This document shows positions 57,421 to 64,000 of a stretch of 64,000 bases of DNA, one piece after another. The notes under the pieces were generated by a model. That model did no database searches. It was given only the letters and a program-made list of their open reading frames with translations, and had not been told where the DNA came from. This DNA is from CAVZXS01 sp963779325 (GTDB lineage Bacteria > Bacteroidota > Bacteroidia > Chitinophagales > Chitinophagaceae). Position numbers and translations under genes: made by a program. The stretch lies in assembly GCA_963779325.1 (NCBI GenBank), contig CAVZXS010000011.1:186001-250000 (forward strand). Reading direction: 5' to 3'. Each line of letters opens with the position of its first letter. The stretch's first letter is position 1.

Positions 57421-57895
57421 AATGATCGGGTTCCGTAGAAACGGAACCCGATTTGATCAAAACCATTAAACCTTATCTTATGAAAATTCTAATATAAAAA
57501 CAACGGATTTATGAAAAAGGTTCGCTTAAATAAAAGTAGACAAAAAAATGGGTCCCGTGGAAACGAGACCCGCTCTAATCAAAACCATTAACCATTAAAC
57601 CTTATCCTATGAAAATTCTAAAGTAAAGACGATGAAATAATGAAGAAAGGTTGCAATAAATACAAAAGGCTTTAAAAAAAACCATTAACTCTTCCGGGCC
57701 TCGCCGGCAAGCATTAAACCGCATCGTATGAAAATTCTTAAATGAGTATTCGAAAACAAAGAAAAAGGTATGCAGTAACTGCAAAAAGGTTTAAAAAAGA
57801 AGAGGGTCTCGTGGAAACGAGACCCGCTCTAATCAAAAACCATTAACCATTAAACCTTATCCTATGAAAATTCTAAAGTAAAAGTCGTTAAAACT
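57421..57895. repeat. Four tandem 120-135-bp units: hairpin plus conserved MKILK mini-ORF
   Basis: Each unit has a GC-rich hairpin (for example GGGTCTCGT-GGAA-ACGAGACCC at 57804-57825; others at 57425-57452, 57550-57571 and a different one near 57693-57712). It is followed by a conserved leader ATTAAACCTTATCCT and a five-codon ORF with ATGAAAATTCTAAAGTAA (MKILK). The ORFs start at 57480, 57609, 57728 and 57864. On the minus strand most hairpins precede T-runs and look like terminators. Tandem small-RNA genes or repeated leader units are possible. No known family is recognised. Confidence 0.65.
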
Positions 57896-58073
57896 TTTTA
57901 AAAATATGCAACGCTATCAGTTTTTTTTATGCCCGTTTTAGTCATTGTGTCCTGTATACACTCTTTTTTTGATTGAAATCAACACAAAAAAAATGAGCAA
58001 TAATTCCGCAAACGTTTGCAGGATGAGAGAATTGAAACAACCAATTACACTTACTTTTGTTATGCATACAGAT

Positions 58074-58631
58074 ATGAAAAAAATAATAGTAGCCATCACA
58101 GGTGCAAGCGGAGCAATTTATGCAAAAGTGTTATTGGATAAATTGCTTTTATTAAGAAAAGATTGGGAGCAGGCCGGAGTTGTTATGACAGAAAACGCAA
58201 AGGAGGTTTGGAAGACTGAACTTGAAAATGAAGATTATAAAAAATATGATTTGCAATTTTATAATACCAATGATTTTAATGCGCCGTTTGCTTCCGGTTC
58301 CGGGCAGTATGAAACAATGATCATCATTCCCTGTTCAATGGGTACCATGGGCAGAATAGCCTCAGGTATTTCCAATGATTTGATTACCCGGGCAGCAGAT
58401 GTTATTTTAAAAGAAAGAAGAAAATTAATTTGCGTGGCAAGAGAAACACCGTACAATCTTATTCATATAAAAAATATGGAGACCATTACACTCTCCGGCG
58501 GTATTATTTGTCCTGCTACACCGTCATTTTACAGTAAACCAAAGACGATAGAAGAGGCTGCCTCGACAGTGGTTGACAGAGTTCTTGATTTAGCCGGTTT
58601 TAATATCAACAGCTTTCGGTGGGGTAAATAA
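58074..58631 (+). CDS. ubiX: UbiX-family flavin prenyltransferase
   Basis: Makes prenylated FMN for UbiD-type decarboxylases. The start MKKIIVAITGASGAIYAKVL carries the FMN-binding GASG loop. Typical later segments are IIPCSMGTMGRIASGISNDL, ITRAADVILKERRKLICVA, RETPYNLIHIKNM and ICPATPSFYSKPKTIEEAAS. The length of 185 residues fits the family. ATG 58074 is the best start; 57945 would add an unlikely 43-residue leader, and 58062 (MHTDMKK) is possible. The stop lies inside a direct repeat that also abuts cmk. The UbiD partner is not in the window. Confidence 0.92.
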   Translation: MKKIIVAITGASGAIYAKVLLDKLLLLRKDWEQAGVVMTENAKEVWKTELENEDYKKYDLQFYNTNDFNAPFASGSGQYETMIIIPCSMGTMGRIASGISNDLITRAADVILKERRKLICVARETPYNLIHIKNMETITLSGGIICPATPSFYSKPKTIEEAASTVVDRVLDLAGFNINSFRWGK

Positions 58632-58735
58632 TACCGAATATTCAGATGTAAACAGTTCAATCAGTTCTCTGTCGGCATAATACTATTTAAGATTTTCACG
58701 TAGTCCTTCGGACTACTTAGTAAATCAAGATGGTA
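58629..58735 (+). repeat. Direct repeat (about 105 bp), left of cmk
   Basis: Begins TAATACCGAATAT, includes GTTCAATCAGTTCTCTGTCG, GCATAATAC and the hairpin GTAGTCCTTCGGACTAC, and ends AAATCAAGATGGTA. It closely matches 59448-59553 in the same orientation. The ubiX stop is its first TAA. Confidence 0.85.
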
Positions 58736-58758
58736 ATATAGTTTAGCTATCGCAAATT

Positions 58759-59448
58759 TTACTTCTGCAGTATTTCATTGACCCATTTTAGCGCCAGCGA
58801 AAATTGCTCTTTTTCAGAAATATTTGTGTTATCTAATTCCAATGCACTCTTAGCTTTTTTTAGGGGGCTTACTTCGCGGTGAGAATCTATATAGTCCCGC
58901 ATTTCTAAGTTAGCTTTTACTTCTTCAATTGTTATATTGGGATTCTTTGCATACAGCTCTTTAAATCTCCTTTCCACTCTTACCGCATTATCCGCCGTCA
59001 TAAATATTTTTAATTCGGCCCTGGGAAAAACAACCGTGCCTATATCGCGGCCATCCATTACAATTCCTTTTTTGGCCCCCATCTTTTGTTGTTGTGCTAC
59101 GGCAAATTCTCTTACTTCCTTTATGGCAGCTACATCACTTACTTTTTCGGCAATTACAAGGTCCCTGATAACGTACTCAACATTCTCATCGTTCAAATAA
59201 ATTTCAGTCTGTTTGCTCACGGCGTTATAAACAAATTCAAGATTAATATTTATCAGCGCTTCCTTTACTTCTTTGGTTTCCGTCCAGTCAATATGATTGC
59301 GCAAAAAGTATAATGTAATAGCCCTGTACATAGCGCCGCTGTCTACATATACATAGCCCAATTCTTTGGCCAATTGTTTTGCCAATGTACTCTTCCCGCA
59401 ACTGCTCCATCCGTCTATGCTTATAATTATTTTCTTTTCCGCCTTCAT
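58759..59448 (-). CDS. cmk: Cytidylate kinase
   Basis: Phosphorylates CMP and dCMP with ATP. Start MKAEKKIIISIDGWSSCGKS carries the P-loop (GWSSCGKST). Other family motifs are YVYVDSGAMYRAITLYFL, IVMDGRDIGTVVFPRAELKI and RRFKELYAKNP, followed by RDYIDSHREVSPLKKAKSAL. The length of 229 residues is normal. The ATG at 59448 is chosen; a longer ORF start at 59478 lies within the repeat. The gene exactly fills the space between two direct repeats. Confidence 0.95.
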   Translation of the reverse strand: MKAEKKIIISIDGWSSCGKSTLAKQLAKELGYVYVDSGAMYRAITLYFLRNHIDWTETKEVKEALININLEFVYNAVSKQTEIYLNDENVEYVIRDLVIAEKVSDVAAIKEVREFAVAQQQKMGAKKGIVMDGRDIGTVVFPRAELKIFMTADNAVRVERRFKELYAKNPNITIEEVKANLEMRDYIDSHREVSPLKKAKSALELDNTNISEKEQFSLALKWVNEILQK

Positions 59449-59553
59449 AATACCGAATATAAGATGTAAATAGTCCAATCAGTTTTCTGTCGGCATAATA
59501 CCATCTAAGATTTCCACGCAGTCCTTTGGACTACTTAGTAAATCAAGATGGTA
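59448..59553 (+). repeat. Direct repeat (about 105 bp), right of cmk
   Basis: Second copy of 58629-58735, same orientation: TAATACCGAATATAAGATGT, TCCAATCAGTTTTCTGTCGG, hairpin AGTCCTTTGGACT and AAATCAAGATGGTA. It starts at the first base of the cmk ATG (minus strand) and must contain or displace the cmk promoter. Confidence 0.85.
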
Positions 59554-59591
59554 TAACATGTCAAAGTAAAAGCAAATACAGCTAATAAAAA

Positions 59592-59622
59592 AAGCCCCTG
59601 CAATATAAATATTGAGGGGCTT
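59592..59622 (-). terminator. Rho-independent terminator of the broken T9SS paralogue
   Basis: Arms AAGCCCCTCAATAT and ATATTGCAGGGGCTT pair with small mismatches and are followed on the minus strand by a run of seven T. It lies 34 bases after the 59656 stop. Confidence 0.75.
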
Positions 59623-59655
59623 GTTCTCTATTGGTTTCAGTTCTACTGACGTAAA

Positions 59656-61225
59656 TTATTCTTTTACCATCTTTTGGCTCAATACTCTTTCATTATCAAG
59701 CGTCACTTCAACCTGGTAAATGCCTCTTGGCAGTCTGTCCAAATCTTTAACAGAAAGGAAATTGGTACCGCGAGTTGTATTAATACGGGCAGAAGAAACT
59801 ACCTGGCCGTTTATATTAGTTACTTTAACAAATAAAGGATTAGGAGACTGCACATCTATCTGCACATTTATTTGTCCTTTAAACGGATTGGGCCATACCT
59901 GCAAAGATTTAGTTTTACTCAGTCATACGATTACCGTATTTGAAGTCGCATACTTTCCGTCAATGTCAACAGCTTTTATGCGGTAATAAACAGCTTTAGA
60001 CTGCAACAATGCTTCTATATTATCATCTCCTTTATAAGTAGTAGTAATATTTCTGTTACCTGTAGCCGGTTTTGAACCTACAGATCGGAAACTTATACCA
60101 TCAACACTCCTCTCCATTACAAATTCTTTTGTATCAACCTCATTTTCTGCAATCCACGTAAGTGCTACAGTTTTATTAGAAGTTTTAACCTGTAGAAAGT
60201 TTTAATGTATGTACTGCAAGTGCTCCGCCGCCGGGGCCTGTGATACCCGCATCTAAATCCAATCTTGATTCGCCCGGCAATGCTAAAGTGAAGATATCTG
60301 TACAACCTGTTGGTTTGTTTACATCACTATTATTAGCAGCTGTGCTGCCGGCTGCATTTTTTGTAGTAAAAATTGCCAATCCGGGCAATGTAGTGTACCT
60401 GATAAGATAATTTGAACCACCGGGTGCAACAGGCACATTATCTATAAAGTAAAATCCGTTTGCATCAGTTACATCCGAGCCTACTGCAACATCATCCCCA
60501 GTACAAGGCAATCCATCTAAGCCGGGGCTATACAAAGTAGCAGTTACACCCGGTTGGCCATTTTCAAATGCATCTTGGATGCCGTTGCCGTTTACATCAA
60601 CCCATACCCTGTTACCTACTGAACTTGTAGCAGTAAAGGATAAAGCATCCATTTTAAGAAAATCACAAGTGATTGACATTTGCGGGCTTGTAGTAACAGT
60701 GCCGGCCGGAACAACCGCATTAATTGAATAAAAACCCAATGCAAACGGAGCAACCAGAACATCTGTTGTTATAGCCTGAGATACACTGCTTATTACATTT
60801 GAAGAGGCGTCTAAAAAAACAATCGAAATCTTAGGATCGCAACTTTGTCCTGGTGTTTGTGTCCCAAAATATCCCGAAAAAGTTACAACCGTACCGGGTA
60901 CCAAAGAAGTAAAGCTTTGCGATGCTAATGCAGTCCCGCTTACAGGAGATAAAACAGCGTTATAGTCACCGCAAATTTGGTAACCCCCGCCGGCGGGAAA
61001 ATTAGCGTTGACAGTATTCCAACCGATAGTACTTGCTATTTCAAAATTTCCGTTAACAAGTAAATTGGACGGACTGTTTACAGCGCCGCAATCTTGTGCG
61101 GTAACACGTCCATTAGACACGGCAAGCAAAATAATGATCAAAGATATTTTGCTTACAGTCAAAGATTTTTTTAGTAAGAAAGAAAAAACATTTTTCCTTC
61201 CGTTTTTAGTAAAGGTTGTCCTCAT
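59656..61225 (-). pseudogene. T9SS type A protein with SdrD_B-like domain, broken copy of the 61671 paralogue
   Basis: Signal peptide, a beta-sandwich (NLLVNGNFEIASTIGWNTVN), then SdrD_B-like SVGNRVWVDVNGNGIQDAFE, FFTTKNA-type strands and LDLDAGITGPGGG. A frameshift near 60192-60196 follows TLKLS; the other frame continues LTWIAENE and VMERSVDGISFRSVGSKPA. An in-frame TGA at 59923-59925 then precedes the sorting domain SLQVWPNPFKGQINVQIDVQ...EVTLDNERVLSQKMVKE. The intact paralogue lacks both defects. The protein would be exported by the T9SS and anchored or released. Confidence 0.82.
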
Positions 61226-61670
61226 ATTATTTTTGATTTAACTAATTACAAAATAATTAACGCGAATCGGTAATCACGGAAATAAATGGACATAAGCCTT
61301 TACACGGATGCATGGATGGATGGTGTTTTAGAGGTGAAGCAACTTATAAAATACTGATTTTGTATTTTATAGAGATTAATCGGAGGAAAGGACTGTTGGG
61401 CAGAAATTCTCAGGATGGGTTGGATGCAGATTGGCTGTAAAGTAAAAACAAAATAATCGAATATGCAAATTTTGTGAGTAAAAAAAGTTTCATTGTTGCA
61501 ACAGTAACCCCAAACCTAATACTCACTTAGTTCCAAAACCAAAAAATAAAAGCAAAACTGAAATACAACTCACGGTTCTTTTTACCCTATTTACTGAAAA
61601 AATTTTCAAAAGGCTCCTTCAAAACTGATTTTGAAGGAGCCTCGCTTACTTATTTGCTCCTCGGTCAAAA
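61226..61670. other. Spacer between T9SS paralogues, with terminator
   Basis: No gene. Near 61273-61310 the sequence (AATCACGGAAATAAATGGAC; ACACGGATGCATGG) resembles 63766-63812 upstream of the other paralogue, so the promoter regions share ancestry. The hairpin at 61611-61642 (separate entry) ends transcription from 61671. Confidence 0.6.
61611..61642 (-). terminator. Rho-independent terminator of the intact T9SS paralogue
   Basis: Near-perfect arms GGCTCCTTCAAAA and TTTTGAAGGAGCC, followed on the minus strand by TTTT. The stop codon is about 29 bases upstream. Confidence 0.8.
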
Positions 61671-63716
61671 TTATTGCTTCACCAGCTTCTGAGTCAATAT
61701 CCTTGCATTATCCATTATCATTTCAATATGGTACAGTCCTTTAGGCAGCCTGTCAAGCTCTTTCACTGATATAAAATTAATGCCCCTGGTAGTATTAAAA
61801 GTATTTGAAGCAACCAACTGACCGGTAGTGCCGTATATTTTTACAAATAAAGGCTTAGATACCTGAACGTTTACCTTTATATTAATTTGGCCTGCAAATG
61901 GGTTCGGCCACACTTGCAGAGAAGCGGCATTATTCAGGTTTACAATAACCACATTTGAATATCCTGTTTTACCATCAATATCGATTGCCGCGATACGATA
62001 AAATATAGTAGTACTGTTAGCCAAGTCTTTTAAATTATCCGAACCGGTATACTTTGTTGTAATATTCGTATTCCCCGCAGCAGGTTGAGAACTTACTGCT
62101 GTATAATTTACACCGTTCGTGCTGCGTTCAATTACAAAGGTCTTCGTGTTTAATTCATTCTCAGCATACCATGTAAGATTTACCATATCGGTCGAACCAA
62201 CTGAAGCACTCAACGTAAGATTGTGTATGGGCAATGAACCGCCGCCGGGATTAGTAATTCCGCCGTCTAAATCCAACCTTGTTTGACCGGGGTTCAATGT
62301 AAATAAATCAGTACATTTTGTAGAAACGTTCACATCACTGTTATTCTCTGCGTTACTGCCCGTTGCGTTCTTAGTTGTAAATACCGAGAATGCCGGAAGT
62401 GTGGTAAATTTTATAAAGTAATTTGTACCGGGTGTTGTAACGGGAATATTATTAATCATATAATTTCCTGCAGCATCTGTTACAGCCGAACCTACTGCTA
62501 CATCATCAGGTGTATTGGGCAAACCGTCCGGGCCGGGTCTGTATAAAGTAACCGTTACACCACTCTGTCCTGTTGTTTCCGCCGGATCCTGAATTCCGTT
62601 TCCGTTTTGATCTATCCAAATACGGTTACCTAAAGAAGCAGGTAAATACAATGTACGGAAGCAAATATCATCTAAAGCATAGTTATGTGCTCCCGCCGCC
62701 GCATTTTTATTGCGAATGCTTATCTCAAGCGTAGTTACTCCCGCAGGAATTGTATAAGAACCGCATATTTGTTGCCATGCACCCGTAGCTCCCGCAAGAG
62801 CAGCAGACGCAATTTCTATCTCTCCTGCACCGCTCTTTACAAAAAGCGCTGCTGCAGGCGATGTATTATCGACCCTTGCGGCCCAAGTACAAAAAGAATA
62901 AGTTGCGCCGGGCGTTACATTTACGGTTTTGAACCATGCCTTAGCAGTCGGGGTCGTTGTATTTCTTACTACCATTTGAAAATTACCCGTACGCGGCGCA
63001 AATCTGCCGAAAGAAGTATTCATGGCATAGGGGTTATTTACTACTTGGTAATTACCGGTAGTTGTTCCGGCAGTAAAAGCGGTTTGTCCTGCGCCGGCAA
63101 TAAAATTTTTATCAGTGTATGTACCGGTCGATGTATTATAGAATTTATTTTCGAAACCGCCATAATAGCCGTCAGCATTAGTCAAAAAATTACCCTGGCA
63201 ACCCGGGGTTGTTCCGCCGCAATCGCCCGGCGTTCCGTAAATATGCAGTCTCAAATATTTTGTTTCACTTAACGCAAGATCATCGCCGCCCCATACAGTA
63301 CCGGAAGGTGCGCCGCAAGGGCTTCCACCCTCTCTCATCAATACTCTTACCAGTACATTTTCCAATGCAGCCGTTGCATTATTGATTCTCAGTATCGGGG
63401 CATTATTGGCTACATTGGCTGAAGATGCGCCGGAAACAGTAAAGTTCGTTCCGTTAATACTGTTCAGACCGTTTACAAAACATTTCCATACTCCTGAATT
63501 ATCTCTGTACTGCCAGTTGTACCATGTGTTGGAAGGCGCTAAGACGATGATTGCATCAACCTCTACTACATCACCCAAAGCACAGCCTTTATAATCAAAG
63601 GTTTCTACCCGATGCGCCAAAGACAATTTGGAAAGAAAAAGAAAAGTGAGTGTTAAAAAGAATGCTGTACATTTTTTAAAAGCAGCAGGGTTACGGCGTA
63701 AAAGATACGTTCTCAT
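61671..63716 (-). CDS. T9SS type A sorting-domain protein with SdrD_B-like domain
   Basis: A 681-residue exported protein. Signal peptide (FFLTLTFLFLSKLSLAH), an N-terminal beta domain (VEVDAIIVLAPSNTWYNWQY), a second carbohydrate-binding-like sandwich (VTPGATYSFCTWAARVDNTS; ALDDICFRTLYLPA), then the SdrD_B-like domain (SLGNRIWIDQNGNGIQDPAE; LYRPGPDGLPNTPDDVAVGS) and a FN3-like stretch (VNLTWYAENELNTKTFVIER). The C-terminal type A sorting domain is SLQVWPNPFAGQINIKVNVQ...IEMIMDNARILTQKLVKQ. It is probably an adhesin or surface-layer component secreted by the T9SS. Complete. Confidence 0.9.
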   Translation of the reverse strand: MRTYLLRRNPAAFKKCTAFFLTLTFLFLSKLSLAHRVETFDYKGCALGDVVEVDAIIVLAPSNTWYNWQYRDNSGVWKCFVNGLNSINGTNFTVSGASSANVANNAPILRINNATAALENVLVRVLMREGGSPCGAPSGTVWGGDDLALSETKYLRLHIYGTPGDCGGTTPGCQGNFLTNADGYYGGFENKFYNTSTGTYTDKNFIAGAGQTAFTAGTTTGNYQVVNNPYAMNTSFGRFAPRTGNFQMVVRNTTTPTAKAWFKTVNVTPGATYSFCTWAARVDNTSPAAALFVKSGAGEIEIASAALAGATGAWQQICGSYTIPAGVTTLEISIRNKNAAAGAHNYALDDICFRTLYLPASLGNRIWIDQNGNGIQDPAETTGQSGVTVTLYRPGPDGLPNTPDDVAVGSAVTDAAGNYMINNIPVTTPGTNYFIKFTTLPAFSVFTTKNATGSNAENNSDVNVSTKCTDLFTLNPGQTRLDLDGGITNPGGGSLPIHNLTLSASVGSTDMVNLTWYAENELNTKTFVIERSTNGVNYTAVSSQPAAGNTNITTKYTGSDNLKDLANSTTIFYRIAAIDIDGKTGYSNVVIVNLNNAASLQVWPNPFAGQINIKVNVQVSKPLFVKIYGTTGQLVASNTFNTTRGINFISVKELDRLPKGLYHIEMIMDNARILTQKLVKQ

Positions 63717-64000
63717 TTTATGAAGGGTTTGTTGATTACGAATTTGTTTTTAACAATTTTCGGCAATCACAGAAATAGATTAAAATGGGTAAGCTTTTAC
63801 AAGGATGCAGGAAATAAGAAAAAAACAATACAGCATTAAAATACCTCAAAAGGGTATCTTAAAGGGAACTTCAGCAGACGGGGATTTGAGTACGGATTTC
63901 GAAGGATGTGTTGGAGTATATCAAAAGATCAGATTGTAAAGAAACAATCTTTTTTTTTGTGATGCAAGCTTTTTATGAAAAATTTTAAAAAAAACTTACA
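63717..64000. other. Upstream region of the intact T9SS paralogue
   Basis: No gene is visible. AATCACAGAAATAGATTAAA and AAGGATGCAGGAAATAAG resemble the region upstream of the sister gene (61273-61310). The far end is AT-rich. Confidence 0.45.

Noticed and set aside
57421..57895. CRISPR-like array
   Set aside because: The units are 119-136 bases apart with long similar, not unique, spacers, and no cas genes are in the window. The repeats are better described as hairpin plus mini-ORF units.
57945..58073. Longer UbiX N-terminus
   Set aside because: UbiX proteins start directly before the GASG loop. The additional 43 residues lack family similarity.
1..64000. tRNA, rRNA or a replication origin
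   Set aside because: No cloverleaf, conserved rRNA block, DnaA-box cluster or clear skew switch was noticed by eye. A covariance-model search (tRNAscan-SE, Infernal) would be decisive.

Overview
The window looks like a chromosomal segment of a Bacteroidota species, most plausibly of the Chitinophagaceae or a close relative. The reasons are promoter-like motifs of the TTG-N17-20-TAnnTTTG type, type IX secretion (T9SS) sorting domains, SprB-like repeats with a gliding-associated C-terminal domain, a TonB-dependent OMP_b-brl family receptor, a serine-palmitoyltransferase-like enzyme, many lipoproteins with a Cys lipobox, and a large periplasm-targeted RHS/YD-repeat locus. No rRNA, tRNA or CRISPR array was recognised.

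Layout. 1-6.6 kb: a polysaccharide export and assembly cluster (Wzm/Wzt ABC exporter, CmcI-like and class I methyltransferases, two GT4 glycosyltransferases, a convergent TylF-like methyltransferase). 6.7-8.5 kb: lepA. 9-16.9 kb: a lipoprotein, a frameshifted gene with two DUF1016 N-domains, another lipoprotein, a fasciclin gene with three frameshifts, a small cytochrome c lipoprotein and a TonB-dependent receptor. 17.2-18.5 kb: an alpha-oxoamine synthase (Spt-like) with a good promoter and terminator. 18.6-20.1 kb: interspersed repeats around a RelE/ParE-type toxin-antitoxin pair. 20.2-24.5 kb: a broken SprB-repeat T9SS type B surface protein and a frameshifted small outer-membrane barrel gene. 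24.5-45.1 kb: an RHS toxin array. 45.3-54.2 kb: four genes upstream of it in the same direction. 55.1-57.3 kb: dipeptidyl peptidase IV. 57.4-57.9 kb: four tandem hairpin units, each with a five-codon mini-ORF. 58-59.4 kb: ubiX and cmk, with cmk bracketed by ~105-bp direct repeats. 59.6-63.7 kb: two paralogous SdrD_B/T9SS type A proteins, one broken.

The RHS array is the main feature. On the minus strand, a coiled-coil envelope protein, a tail-fibre-like protein, a 1526-residue YD-repeat/DUF5977 protein and a small exported protein precede one full-length RHS protein (1725 aa, signal peptide, WHH-type HNH nuclease tip), which is followed by a SUKH (SMI1/KNR4) immunity gene. Downstream lie six more cassettes (B to G). 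Each has a 5'-truncated copy of the RHS core end (missing where IS66 cut cassette E), a different C-terminal tip and a different small immunity-like gene. An IS66 element (30143-32492) decapitates cassette E. This is the layout of a silent tip/immunity reservoir feeding a single expressed gene. Several cassette joints coincide with short palindromic elements, and the same elements occur in frame inside the full-length gene, where they encode Gly/Pro-rich insertions.

Many surface, accessory and cassette genes carry single-base frameshifts or in-frame stops, whereas the core genes (lepA, spt-like, dpp4, ubiX, cmk, exporter) are intact. This may be real decay or residual assembly error, and sequence alone cannot decide which.
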